Positions 46,132 through 57,820 of a DNA stretch of 64,000 nucleotides are shown piece by piece. The stretch's first letter is position 1. Every line of letters begins with the position of its first letter. Under the pieces are notes generated by a model. That model was not told the DNA's origin. It saw nothing but the letters and a program-made list of their open reading frames with translations, and searched no databases. The position numbers and the translations under genes are program-made. Where the stretch lies: assembly GCF_003255815.1 (NCBI RefSeq), contig NC_037686.1:62111779-62175778 (forward strand), in the 5' to 3' direction. Source of the DNA: Theropithecus gelada. Taxonomy: Eukaryota > Chordata > Mammalia > Primates > Cercopithecidae.

Positions 46132-46496
46132 CTTACCCAGTATTTGCACTGGGGATTCACTATTGCTGTTACGACTTGTACTAATTACAGTCTTCATTTC
46201 TTTCTTCTATATACCTGGATTTTGATTTGATTTGTTTTGGGAATTTATTAAAAGTGAATGCTTTTAACTTTTCTTTCTTATAATAAATACCTTAGAATTG
46301 ACTTTTTTCAATATTTGGAGCTTCAGCCTTCAGTGAGCTCTTAGCTGATCTCACTGCCAGCTGAGTCCTAATTCAGATACCCACTTCTGTTAGAGCAAAT
46401 GAATGCAGTTGTAGCATGAAGTCAAAATTAAGCTAGGGCAATTTTAGCACATTTTCTGTCTAAATAACATTCCAAACTCAATCTTTATTGGGTTAA
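46132..46496. other. Unique sequence, nothing recognised
   Basis: No gene, repeat family or regulatory site that I can support. Confidence 0.4.
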
Positions 46497-46860
46497 TGTA
46501 TTAGTCTGTTTTCACATTGCTATAAAGAACAACCTGAGACTAGGTAATTTACAGAGGAAAGAGGTTTAGTTGACTCAATCAGAGTTTGCATAGCTGGGGA
46601 GGCCTCAGGAAACTTACATTAAGGCAGAAGGTGAAGGAGAAGCAAGCATCGTCTTCACAAGGTGGCAGAAGAGAGATACAGGGAGGAAGTGCCACACTTT
46701 TGAACCATCAGATGTGGTGTGGACTCACTCGCTACCATGAGAACAGCATGGGAGAAACTGCCCCCGTGATACAATCACCTCCCACCAGATTCCTCCCTAT
46801 CACATGGGGATTACAATTCGAGATGAGATTTGGGTGGGGATACAGAGCCAAACCATATCA
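46497..46860 (-). mobile_element. Solo LTR, MST type (ERVL-MaLR), perfect TSD
   Basis: 364 bp, tgtattagtctgttttcaca to agagccaaaccatatca on plus. The 5-mer gttaa lies on both sides (46492-46496 and 46861-46865). Internal blocks gaggcctcaggaaacttaca and ttcgagatgagatttgggtg are diagnostic of the group. The 101-codon plus frame across it is fortuitous. Confidence 0.95.
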
Positions 46861-46880
46861 GTTAATCTTTGAGCAAAATT

Positions 46881-46909
46881 GGATTTCATAGCATGTGGAT
46901 TTCATAGCA
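46881..46909. repeat. 13-bp tandem direct repeat
   Basis: ggatttcatagca at 46881-46893 and 46897-46909, identical, 3 bp apart, just beyond the LTR's flank. Confidence 0.9.
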
Positions 46910-48480
46910 CCTCATTCCAGCAAAAGCCTATATATCATAATTTCTTCATAGTAAAATTTACTTAACAGTAACAGAATTTCTGCCCTCAGATATGTCTCAG
47001 CTTCACCTTGATCATGAACTAACTCAGAATTTCAGATATGTTCTCAGACCTTTAAGTGTATTTCGTATATTCAATATTGCTTTTATTTAATCCTATTATG
47101 ATATGATTTTAGTATGATTTTATACCTAAGTACAAGATTTTGGCAAAATGTTCTCTTTCCCTTTTCATTTCTCTCTTCTTAAAATGAAGATGGCATTTAT
47201 CCAAGATATGTTTACTTCTAAAAAGATATCCTATTTGAGAGTTTTAGTTCAAAATGGGAAAAAAAAATCACATTTTCCAAAAATTTATTTGAAAGGTGAA
47301 GAATAAACAATGGTATTTTGTTTTACTTCTTGAATCTTCTAAGTCTAAGGCATACCCAAAAGTAGATTCAGGATTTTACAGTGTTCTTATTTTGTGTAAA
47401 ATGTTAATGTACGTATTTTTTTATTTTTATTTTTTGCTTTATCTCTGGCTACAAAAGATATTTCTAAAATGGTTTATGTTCTAAGGCATGCATTTCATGC
47501 CACTATGACAAGCTCTGCATTACAGATGACATGAATGGAAAGAAAGCAGAACAAGCCAAAACAAATACAAACGTGAAGAATTTTAAATGTTAGGGGAAAA
47601 TAAAGTATACGTAACCTTTGTATTTCTTTCAAAGGAATATAAGCTGAAAATACTGCTTTCAAAAGAAAAACAATGATCAAAATAATAAATTTAAATTGTA
47701 TTACAATGTCTTCTCCTCAAACCTTTTTGTTTCTTTCTTGGCATAAAATAAAAGATTACATCATTCACCCAGCATTAAAACCTCAAGAGTCTAACACTAC
47801 CATTTTTAGGTGTTTGCACATTTTTAAAATAATGCATTTGTATGTATTGTAATAACCTTATTAAACTGTCAGAAAAGAGGCCTATTGTGTTCCTTCTTTT
47901 TAAATAGTAAGACAAATGATTTCAAAGAAAAATTCCCAAGTATAACATTCAATATCACAAGTTTTGTGAGCCAATTCAGTGTGTTCACATATACTGACAT
48001 ATCTTTAGAGGAAAGCTTTATGAATATCATTATAGATGTTCTTAGCCTAATGTACAGTCTTTCAAAGCATGCAAAATACTTTTTAATTAATGTGAAATTA
48101 TCTATAACATGAGAAGAAAATACAGCTTAATTTTCCTTTTCAGTTCATAAATTAAAAAAAAAAAATAGTAAAAACATTCAAAGTTTGTTGTGTTCTTATT
48201 CCTTAATGGAATTATTCTTTTCTTTAGGTCCTGACTCATTTAGAATTTGATCCATGATGGCACTTAAAAAGAATAATTTATAATTTCTTTCATGTAATTG
48301 TCCCCATGAAGAAAAGAAATAAAAAGTTGCTTTTTCTATTGTTATAAGTGGTAATTGCAAATGCATTTGGACTCAGTGATTACTGTTTTTTACTCATTCA
48401 GCCATTTCTATTAATTGAGTGACAACCCACTCTGCAGTTGAAAGAGCTTTAATTATTTGGTGGCTGAACACCAAACAATT
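46910..48480. other. AT-rich unique sequence, nothing recognised
   Basis: Frames of 60-75 codons (47296-48112) lack motifs. No gene or repeat family is supported. Confidence 0.45.
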
Positions 48481-48530
48481 GTGTGTGTGTGTTGTGTGTG
48501 TGTGTATGTGTGCGCGCGTGTGTGTGTAAA
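48481..48530. repeat. (GT)n microsatellite with CG interruptions
   Basis: GT runs interrupted by a ttg step, a tatg step and gcgcgcg. Confidence 0.93.
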
Positions 48531-48594
48531 AGCACTGGTTTTATATGTTTTTATGTTGGTCTTTACTAAACTGAGAAGTGTGGAGATATTGTTA

Positions 48595-48780
48595 AGGTTT
48601 TTGTCTTTTACGCAATGTTATTGAAATGCAATTTACATTGCATGAAATTCACCCTTTTAAAGTGTACGATTTCATGATTTTTAGTATATTCAAAGAGTTG
48701 GGCAACTAGCATCATAATATAATTTTAGAACAATTTTTACATTCCTAAACTAAAGAAGAAACCAAGGAGCAGGTTTGCCA
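48595..48780 (-). mobile_element. L1M 3' region, antisense
   Basis: As read on plus: tgcatgaaattcaccctttt, aaagtgtacgatttcatgat and tatattcaaagagttgggca, a typical reverse view of the L1M 3' UTR. It ends where an LTR begins. Confidence 0.75.
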
Positions 48781-48783
48781 ACT

Positions 48784-49291
48784 TGTCTGAGTCTGTTGAG
48801 ACAGAACACCCACACACACAAGTTACATAAGGCAGCTTTGTTCCTTACAGATAGGCAGCGAGGGACAGCAGATGTCTAGGATCCAGGATGAGCAGGTCCC
48901 CAAGGCTCAGGAAAGATGCCTAGGGTGGAGGGACTGCTATCTGCACATGCCCCACTTACACTGCAGCTGAGGACCCCAGAAAGCAGCCCATCCTTGTTTT
49001 ATATCTTAGGGGTTACTGAGCTAGGTAACACTGATGGATACACTGGGTTATAGTGTGTCCACTGAGCTGAAGCATACAAGGAAATCCTGTATCTCGGAGG
49101 GTCTGGAACAGAGCCCGACTGTTCCAGGTGGCTCCTTTTTACTCTCAGGATGTTGCATTCCCACCACATTCTGTAGTTACTCTTAACAGCTACAAGCAAG
49201 AAAGAGGGAGTACTGGATCTGTCCGAGGCTGCCTGGAGAACTGTCCCGTGGCACTACCTCCCGCACTCCCTAACCTCAGTCCTAAGCAACC
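48784..49291 (-). mobile_element. Probable endogenous retrovirus LTR, family unassigned
   Basis: On the minus strand there is a TATA-like gatataaaac (about 48998-49007), followed some 150 bp downstream by a degenerate polyadenylation-type motif (gaacaaagc, about 48835) and a gt-rich region before a putative tgtctgag/ctcagaca edge at 48784. Composition is less AT-rich than the flanks. The left edge abuts the L1M fragment. The right edge is a guess. The 66-codon minus frame and 90-codon plus frame are not genes. Confidence 0.5.
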
Positions 49292-49402
49292 AATAGTTGA
49301 TGAGCGCATGCATTTTTGCTGCCTACATCCAAGATGTAGACTAAATATATTTTACATATTAAGTGCAAAATTTGTTTTGTCAAATGCCGTGTTTTGTTAG
49401 TC

Positions 49403-49980
49403 GGGATATTCGTTTTTTGTTGGTACCGTAACAGATTTCTATGCTTTCAGGAATTTGAAACAACAGAAATTAATCTGACACATCTTTCAGTCATAAATCT
49501 GGAGACTTCAGCCGGTTTCTCCCCTCTAGGCCTTAAACAAGGCCAAAATCAAGGTGTCAGTGGCCTGGGCTCTTATCTGGAGGCTCTGTGAAAATCGCTC
49601 ATTCAGACTGATAGCAGAATGAAATTTCAGGTAGCTGAGGGGCTGAGGTGGCCGTTTCCTTGCAGGCTGTCACACAGGATAATTTTCAGCTTCTAGAGGC
49701 TTCCCGCCTTTCCTGGCTCACCATCTCTCCATTGTTAAGCCCAGTGACTTCCTGCTCTGCATCATCTCTTCTGCTTTCCTCTTCTGACTCCAGCAAAAGT
49801 TCTCCTCTTTTAAGGGCTCAGGCGATTACAGTAGGCCTACTCTGATTATCCAGTCTAATATCTTCATTTTAAGTCCCTTAACTTAATCAGGTCTGCAAAG
49901 TCCCTTTTGTCAGGCAACATATTTGCAGGTTTTTGGCATTTAAGCGTAGGCATCTTTTGGAGGCCATCCTACCTCTTACA
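49403..49980 (-). mobile_element. Ancient ERVL/MaLR-type LTR
   Basis: On minus it starts tgtaagaggtaggatggcct, then caaaagggactttgcagacc, gattaagttaagggac, ggataatcagagtaggccta, ggcgggaagcctctagaagc and gacaccttgattttggcc, ending in an ctgttacggtacc-like terminus. This is the order of a common mammalian LTR with the 'aaaagggactttgcagatgtgattaa' block. The exact family name is not certain. Confidence 0.75.
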
Positions 49981-50182
49981 AATCAACAGTTTTCCTTGTC
50001 ATTTATAGGAAGGTGACATACAGCATTGACCACAAACATTTCAAATTAATGAGATGGCTATACAATAACTGTAGGTGGTTAACAGTCAAAAATTGGTCTA
50101 AATGCAATACATATGATTATTTAACTGATGTTATTCTTATGCCTGTTGTCTCTACCTGTCTTTTTACAATTAATATAAATTT
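49981..50182. other. Unique sequence, nothing recognised
   Basis: Short AT-rich spacer between two less AT-rich blocks. Confidence 0.4.
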
Positions 50183-50935
50183 TTGGACAGGTTCCCGAGG
50201 ACTGATCTGATAAACTCTCAGCTTCCTTCTCTGTGCTCCTGGTCACACGGCCCAACTTCCACACACAGGTTCTTTTTCCAGAGGAAGTTTACACAAGCTC
50301 ATTTGGAAACGGGCCCCAAGTTTGACGTACACTTTCTAAGTGTACTTTTCCTCTTATTCTTCCCCTTGCCTCAGCTACTCCTGTCTTCATAGTTGTTGGC
50401 TTCTGGGTGAAAGCTGCTAGCACACTTGGTTTGAATTCAACAACACGGAGCATGTGATCCCATGGCTGCTGATCTCTCAGGTCTGGTAGGAGTTCCAAAA
50501 GATAGCCATGTGGGCTGCCAGCTCAATTACCCAGTTGATTTCTACACCTTCCATGGTACCTGTGTAAAATGTACAGGATCTATTCTTTGCCACTACAGGA
50601 TTTCAGGAAGCCAGGGTGTCTGTGAACTCCTGGAAAGAGATCAGTTCCTCCCAACCCCTAAAGACCCCAAACTTTTTGGGGCCTCCTGTCTTGTTTCTTT
50701 CCTCATTTTCTCAGGATGTACCCTGCCAAGAGCAGAAGAACCACAGTGACAGATAGCTTCTCAACCTTCTGTGTCTGTGTCTCACCCTCCTCCCGAGCCT
50801 AGCATCTTGATGTGGTGAGAGAGACATACAATAGAAGCTCTCAGTCCTTGCCAGGTCACCAAATCCAACAAGGCTCACAGCAGTGGCAGTGCCCTTTGAA
50901 TAGAGTTCAGTGATGTCCCATCCCCTGCCTCACAT
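50183..50935. other. Unclassified less AT-rich block
   Basis: About 750 bp with distinct composition, and overlapping frames of 69 and 95 codons on opposite strands (50289-50498 minus and 50462-50749 plus) in which I see no conserved motif. It lies among several LTRs and may be retrovirus-derived, but I recognise no LTR or viral landmark. Origin unknown. Confidence 0.35.
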
Positions 50936-51262
50936 GTGAACAAGGGCAGAGTGAAGTATGGTGAGGGGAGTAGTATCTGCAGCCTACCTGGCAGGGAGAA
51001 AAGGCTCACTCATTTGTATTTTGAAACATTGTCATCCCAACTACACATAAAATATTTGAATTTAGATGCTTGTTTTATCTTTTTTTATTGGAATAATAAA
51101 CTCATTCAAAAATGTATGTTATTTTTGAAATCATAACTACTCTTTCTTTGAAATTAGCAAATCAATAATGATATACACAATGAATGGTAATTGTAACTTA
51201 AACCAATGTATTTTAATGGTAGTTTTTAAAGTGTCACTTTTAATTGAAAATAAATGCCTGTT
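50936..51262. other. Unique sequence, nothing recognised
   Basis: No gene, repeat family or regulatory site that I can support. Confidence 0.4.
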
Positions 51263-51510
51263 GTACTCACTTATAATTGGGACCTATATAATGTGTACAA
51301 ATGGACGTAAGGGTGTAAACTAATAGACACTGGAGACTCAGAAGAGTGGGAGACAGGTGGGGAAATGATGGAAGAGAAATTACTTAATGAGTTCAATGCA
51401 CATTATTTGGGTGATGGTTATACTAAAGCCCTGACTTCACTGCACAATGTATCCATGTAACTAAACTGCACTCGTATCCTTAAATTTATACAAATAAAAA
51501 ATTTAAAAAT
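51263..51510 (+). mobile_element. L1 3' end (L1PB/L1MA type)
   Basis: gtactcacttataattggga, tagacactggagactcagaa, tatttgggtgatggttatac and atccatgtaactaaactgca are in L1 3' UTR order, then an A-rich tail. About 245 bp, 5'-truncated. Confidence 0.88.
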
Positions 51511-51744
51511 AAATACATGCATGACTTTGCTTTCTTAAACCTTTCTTTTCCAAAAGTTTAGCCTTCACAATTCAGACTTTAAGAAACTTTATTCCAGCAA
51601 AATATGATCTGAACCTATTCAGAAAAGTTAACATTAGATTCTCTATTTTCTCAATTCCCATTGCTCATTAAAATTCTCATTATACTCTTTTCCAAATACT
51701 TCCAAAATTAATCTAAATAATTGATTTAGGAACTCCTCCAGTCA

Positions 51745-52285
51745 TTCATTTCTGTGAAATCAATGACTCTAAAACTGGGTGGCATAAAAAGCAAACTTTT
51801 TTATTAAACTCATAATTTTGTTGGTTAGAAGTTTGGACAGGGCACAGCGGGAGCTGATTATTTCTGCTGCATAGTGTCTGGTCCGGGTTGTACACAAAGC
51901 TGGAAAGGCTAGAGTGACTGTGTAGGAGGAATATGCCTGACACCTGAGTCTTCTCCACTAGCATTTACTGGGGCAGCTCCACACACAGTGTGTAGCCTGG
52001 CTGGATGTCTGCAGTAGCCAATATGCTCCCTTTCCGTGACTCCTTTCCACGTGGATAGCTTGGGCTTCGTCAAAATTCTCAGATTTCTTACTCAGTCCTT
52101 GCCTCCTCAAAGGGAGAATGTTCCAGAAATGCCAGGCCATATACGCTAAACATTATCACTTCTGCCATATGTCATAGGTTACACAATGCTGGCCGAGATT
52201 CAATACGGAAAAGGATTATGCAAGAATATGCATACCAGGAAGCGTGGTTCATTTGAGCCTGGCTGTCCTAGAATCTAACAGATGG
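51745..52285 (-). mobile_element. MLT1-like LTR (ERVL-MaLR)
   Basis: As read on plus: tctaaaactgggtggcataa, attttgttggttagaagttt, ccacgtggatagcttgggct, catatacgctaaacattatc and acttctgccatatgtcatag, the reverse view of MLT1-type LTRs. Boundaries are eroded. Confidence 0.6.
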
Positions 52286-53539
52286 TGCTGATTTCTTCTC
52301 ATTCTTCTACTTTAATGTTTCAGTTTTATCCGGAATACTGGATATTCTAACCACACTATTTTGTGGTCTTTGCTTTGTGATTAAAAATACAGAGAAGGAA
52401 GTAAAATAGTCTATTTCTTAGAGGTTGCCTTGAAACCAAGGAATAAATAATATTCTATTATATTAATGTTACATAGTATTAGATATTAAAGTATATACAT
52501 AAGCTACAGTCCAAATGTGTTATCTATTCTAAAATCCCTCCATGGTAAAGTTGCAAAAACTAAAATGAAAATGAAAAATAAATCCAAACACAATAAAGTA
52601 TTTGGGCTAATAGAGGTAGGTTTCATTTTGTGGTTGCTGCTGATGAAAGATTGCAGAGAAGAGAAAGATTAGAAGCAATACTCACACACTTGGACATATT
52701 CATTCAGTCTGTACTTTCCCAAAGAATATGGTAAAAATTCTACATTTTGTAGTGAAATGGGTTGTGGTTACGACAGGTTCAGACTGAGGTTGAAGATATC
52801 TCTGTCACACAGTCTCTTTTATTCTTCCCTAAAAATCATAATCTTGAGGAACGCGGTTATGCCAAAGTTGTATGAAGGGCAGCAGGATGTGGGGAAGAAG
52901 AAATCTGTTCTAATTGCAGGCATCATTCTTTGCACAGAAACAATTCTCTCTTAAATTTGATTTTTAGACACCCATTGACTACAGATATTTTTCATTGTCA
53001 TCCTCTCTAGCTGGTCTAGATGTGGCTCACTGTGATCCTAGCTTCTTTCCTACTCAGATATTTATCATATAATTAAATATTTCTAATGTACCACTACAGG
53101 AAACATACATATATAACTATCTACCACATAAATTGTGTTGAGAGGAACTATGCTAATCTTTCCCTGAATTCTTATCTAGTCCCAAAGGCTTCTTCAAAAC
53201 CATTGAGTCTTATCATTGGAAAATTTTGCCCTCCTAGATTACATGTCCTTATTCATAGGCTCCATTTGACCTCATGCCTACAGTTCAATAAGGCCACTAT
53301 GTTCTGCGAAGTTACCAGATAAGTGGTTTGCCACGATCATAATTCAGCAAACTGCATCTGGAACACACTCTGAAAGTGTGTGGCACACTGTAGGGAGGTT
53401 CTTTTCACCGAGTGTGCTGCCAACAGTGATAGTGTTGGAACATTGTTAAGAAAATATTGATTCACCATTGTACAAATATAATACAATTCCAATTCTGTAC
53501 GCGGTTCCCAAACTATGACTGAAGACATTTCACCTCATT
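52286..53539. other. AT-rich unique sequence, nothing recognised
   Basis: No gene, repeat family or regulatory site that I can support. Confidence 0.45.
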
Positions 53540-53966
53540 CTTCATCCTATCAATATACTTTATATTCTACACTTGTCCAATTACATTATATTCTGAATGC
53601 ACCACATACTTTTCCTTTTGTAATGACTTGGTTTAAACTATTCCCTCACATTTATATGTCTAGAATACATATTACCTTGTCTTTAATTATCCAAAATTTA
53701 CAGCATTAAAATGAAATTCCCCCTTCTATAGTTTCCATATTCCATATTAGAACTATTTTTTTCTCTTTAGAACGCCTTTATGACTCTTGGTATCTCTGTT
53801 GCTTTCAATTTGTTTTAATTTAATGTGGTCTATTATAGTTGCCTACTCTACTATTCTTTCAATTTCTTGATGTCAACCCAAGGCCTAGACCTCAGTACCC
53901 CTAATAATGACACTTTGAAAATAGTAGGTGTTTAATTACTGTTACCACATGAATAAATGAATGAAG
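53540..53966 (+). mobile_element. L2-like LINE fossil with 3' end
   Basis: Pyrimidine-rich L2-like sequence ending in aaatagtaggtgtttaatta and a tgaataaatgaatgaag tail, the usual L2 terminus. Confidence 0.55.
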
Positions 53967-54985
53967 ATAGCTAACGATCAAATGTAATGGTATATTCACC
54001 ATTGACTTTGAGCACATTGAAATATTCCTGACCCTAAAACAGGGCATCCATAAAGCAGCAAGCAATTAGACCACCAGTAAGAAGCTTCAGAGAATCTACC
54101 AAATAGCTCACAGAGTGGTGATTTTTTACACTTTTCCATGTAGAATCTGCAAATATACGAAATCTGAATTGTCCTGTTTGATAAATATTTTGTTATAATT
54201 TTTACTAAATATGCATAGCTTAAATACAAAATAAGTTTCAAAAATGAATTTAGTTATTATTTTTCTTCCATTGCCATTTTACCTGTTCTTTTCAAATAAC
54301 CATGAACTGGGATGAGAAGAAATGAGAAAATAGAAAAGTTCGACATCAAAAGGATTTATTGTAGAACATATTTTCAATGGAAAAACATAAAAGAACAAGG
54401 AGCTTCAAAATGCACATATTCTATGAAAGTGAAAAACAATAATACCCAAAATGCTTTGTAAAATAAAAAAGTCACTAGCTGAGGGTTTTGTGAAGTTTTG
54501 TTTATATTGTTTTGAGTCAGGTTTAGGAGAAGTAGGAAAAACACAACTTTCCCATTTATATGGTTCCATGTAATATCACCTGTACCAATAAAAAAGTTTT
54601 TATTCACCAGAAAGACTGCCATTGTGTGCCAGTTGAAGAAATATGCATGATTCATATAATAGCCCCTTTTAAATTTAATTTGCCTTTAACTATTCTAAAT
54701 GCTATTTACCTTATCTGCTATTAGAATGCACTTCATACAAGATATATGAAAATATATAAACAGATAATAAAGAATGTGTTTTCTGTTTTTAAGTAATTTC
54801 AAAACACATGTTTAAAAATACAAAATATCTTTTACCTAGCTATAATTAGAACTTTTCTAAGCCTTTCATTATTGAAAAGAAAAATGAAAAGCTCAAAATA
54901 ATTTTCATACAAAACTAAAACCTGTAATCTGTTTGTTCATATATAATTTTTTATTATTCTCTTAATTTTAAAAAATTGTATTTTC
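53967..54985. other. AT-rich unique sequence, nothing recognised
   Basis: Two minus-strand frames of 81 and 93 codons (53996-54241, 54374-54655) have no motif and reflect AT-rich composition. Confidence 0.45.
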
Positions 54986-55056
54986 TTAGTCCTTCCTTCC
55001 TTCCTTCCTCCCTCCCTCCCTCCTTCCCTCTCTCTTTCTTTCTTCCTTCTTTCCTA
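54986..55056. repeat. Pyrimidine tract, (CCTT)n/(CCCT)n/(CTTT)n
   Basis: About 70 bp of uninterrupted C/T in tetranucleotide steps on plus. Confidence 0.93.
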
Positions 55057-55189
55057 ATGCCACAGAAAAAAGACTTAGTCTAAATGAAGGAAGTAGATCT
55101 TAGAAGTTATCAGTCTTTTGAAACTTATGCATGTAATTCATGTTGTGAGAAAACTCAGAAGTCCCTGGTTCTACCCATCCTTTGGTCAT

Positions 55190-55394
55190 CACAGTCATAT
55201 TCACCTGTCTTATTTCCACGTGGATATTTAAGAGATGTCTCAAATTAACATGTTCACACCATGTCTAAAACAAAACATTTTCTTTACAACTCTTCCCACC
55301 TACTGTCTCCTTACTGTTTTCTAAATAGTATCCCTGTAATTGCTCAAAACAAAAAACCTGGCATCATCACTAACTTTCCTATGGATGACCCTGT
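55190..55394 (+). mobile_element. L2-type LINE, left part
   Basis: cacgtggatatttaagagat, gtctcaaattaacatgttca, and later aattgctcaaaacaaaaaacc and tggcatcatcactaac, are in the order of the L2-type consensus. The element resumes at 56065 after an LTR. Confidence 0.65.
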
Positions 55395-56064
55395 GTACTG
55401 GCAACCATAGCCTTTGACCAATGTCCTTTCCTTTGCTCCTTCTTCACTTCATTGTCTAGAAAACAAGATACCCACATTCCCATTCCCGCATGCAGTCAGA
55501 GGTTGCCTTGTGACCAACTTCTAGACAACAAAAAACAGAACTAGAGATTTTTAAAAGTCTTCCACTGTGGCTTTTTTGGTCCAGATCAAAGGGATAGTTG
55601 TGGGCCAGGTGCAGTGGGTGGTTCATGGCTGTAATCCCAGCACTTTGGAAGGCCAAGGTGGGAGGAACACTTGAGCTCAGGAGTTCGAGACCAGCCCAAG
55701 CAACATGGCAAAACCCTATCTATATAAATAAATAAATAAATACCAAAATTTTTTTAAAGGGATAGATGTGACTCATACCATCAAATCTCACCTTTTCCTT
55801 CTTTTAATAGGTGAACATGATGTCTAGAGCTGTGATTGCTTTCATATGACAAAGAGGCAAGAAATATATCAGTAAAATGTCCTCCAATGACAGATTCAAG
55901 AACAGAAAAATAGCTTGGATCTTTGATGGCACTAGTAAACAACAGAACCATTACCAGCAAGTGCTCGCTGCCAGACTTCTTAAGTAGGGAAGATAACCAC
56001 CATTTGTTAAGCCACTAAAGTTAGGCATTTTATTACTTGCAGCTGAAAGCATTCCTAACTGATG
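55395..56064 (+). mobile_element. Ancient mammalian LTR inserted into L2
   Basis: Starts near 55395 with ttgaccaatgtcc and ttgccttgtgaccaacttct. Ends with ccatttgttaagccactaaa, cttgcagctgaaagcattcc and taactgatg, a typical LTR terminus of the MLT1-like group. Interrupted by an Alu left monomer at 55603-55755. The start is approximate. Confidence 0.6.
55603..55755 (+). mobile_element. Free left Alu monomer (FLAM-like) with TSD
   Basis: Only the left arm is present: ggccaggtgcagtgggtggt to caaaaccctatctatataa, then an (aaat)n tail. Perfectly placed 15-bp flanks aaagggatagttgtg (55588-55602) and aaagggatagatgtg (55756-55770) differ at one base, showing it inserted as a monomer. Internal states look AluJ/FLAM-like. 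Confidence 0.9.
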
Positions 56065-56300
56065 TATCTCTCCTTCATTAATGCCCCCTCCCATCTTTAA
56101 CATCAGTCCACCACTAAATCTTGTCCATTTGATCTTCAACGTATAAGCACCACAACCATAATTCAAAACTCCATATCTCTGTCCAAGATTACTGGGTTAG
56201 CTTCCTAACTGATCTTTTCACTCAAATTCTACATATCTCTTCTCTATACAACTTAAAGAATGATATTTTTCAGGGTTATTGTACACTCCACTTTCTATTC
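56065..56300 (+). mobile_element. L2-type LINE, right part
   Basis: Continues the element at 55190-55394: tgccccctcccatctttaac, ccactaaatcttgtccattt, aagattactgggttagcttc, ctaactgatcttttcactca and ttaaagaatgatatttttc follow the expected order. Confidence 0.68.
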
Positions 56301-57494
56301 CTACTACATAGACTATTCTTTCATGGATTTGCATCTGGTTAGAACCTTCTAATTCTTCTGTTACAATAATAGTGGTTGATAGTAGTCATTCAATACGTGT
56401 TTAGTGGAAAAATACATTTGTAAATGGAAATACAAAAATATCTGCTACACTCTAATGTTTTACTACCCGAAGTCTTCCTGATACATTAATCCATTAAGTT
56501 TCCAACATTAAGTTTCTGCCTTTCAGAAAATGTATGCTGAAATGTGTACATTAGTTGGAATTGTTACCTTCTTTTTGATAGATTCCTGAAGATAAGTCAT
56601 ATATATATGATATATAGATATATATTTCTCTCTATATATATGGCAAGGGAGAATATTGTGTAATTATATATTGCTAATATTTCTCAGGACTAAATTAGCA
56701 CTTTGCAGTAAGAAATTAACACTGAAAAACTATTATGAAAAGGGACCATTTGGGGACAGGTGTAAAATAAACAATGTAAACACACATACTCTACTTCACA
56801 GTCTTTGCCAAGGTTGATTTTGTAGGATATGGCATCACAAGGAAGAGGCTCTAATTGTGTGATTTTTAATTCCCAGTGGATGATATTCTATGAAAGGATG
56901 GTTAACAAATAGTGGGTCATTACTACAAGGACATAATCTAGTTCTTCTTGCATTTCTTCAGTGTCTGCCTCATCTTTTCTGTTTCTCTTAGGCCTGGCCC
57001 TAAGAGATAGAACTGTTTATTTATGTTTTTAATATAACTTAGAAAAGTTGCATTTTTAATTATTGTGCTATTAAATTCAAAGAATGAAGCAATAGTTGCT
57101 AAGACAGATCATTGTGAATAATTTACATTCTACAGTTAAGAGATCCAACCAAAATATAAAACCTGGTTCAATCGGCTCATAAGGAATTACTTCACTTTTG
57201 GTTCTTTTCATTTTGTTTGAATAATATCTCAACAGATTCTAAGTTTAAAATGAGAATACTTTTAGTACACGGAGTTGGTAGGGTTAACATCAGTTTCGTC
57301 TCTGATGGGAAGCTTCCCTCTTCCCAGAATCTACTTTTAAGTCTTATTTGATGCCATTCTTTTTGGGTTTTGTTTTGTTTTGTTTTGGCTAAATACTGTA
57401 TTGCATGTCTACTTTGCATTGACCTGAATGCTCCAGCCTCTCCCTAAGGCCCTGAGTTCCAGAGCTCTCAGTTAGAAACAGCCAACACCGTGTG
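56301..57494. other. AT-rich unique sequence with an AT tract
   Basis: (AT)n-rich stretch at 56595-56642 and (TTTTG)n at about 57366-57388. No gene or repeat family recognised. Confidence 0.45.
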
Positions 57495-57503
57495 ACTTTC
57501 TTT

Positions 57504-57811
57504 TTTTTTTTTTTTTTTTTTTTTTGAGACGGAGTCTCACTGTGTCTCCCAGGCTGGAGTGCAGTGGTGCGATCTCGGCTCACTGCAAGCTCCGCCTCCC
57601 GGGTTCACGCCATTCTCCCGCCTCAGCCTCCCAAGTAGCTGGGACTACAGGCGCCCGCTACCGCGCCCGGCTAGTTTTTCTTTTGTATTTTTAGTAGAGA
57701 CGGGGTTTCACCATGTTAGCCAGGATAGTCTCGATCTCCTGACCTTGTGATCCACCCGCCTGGGCCTCCCAAAGTGCTGGGATTACAGGCTTGAGCCACC
57801 GCGCCCGGCCA
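57504..57811 (-). mobile_element. Full-length AluY with TSD
   Basis: Low divergence, with AluY-like states: ctcactgcaagctccgcctc and tagtctcgatctcctgacct on plus. A long T run (57503-57525) is its tail. The 9-mer actttcttt flanks it at 57495-57503 and 57812-57820. The 63-74 codon frames across it are artefacts. Confidence 0.94.
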
Positions 57812-57820
57812 ACTTTCTTT

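Noticed and set aside
46586..46891. 101-codon frame
   Set aside because: It lies almost wholly in the MST solo LTR at 46497-46860.
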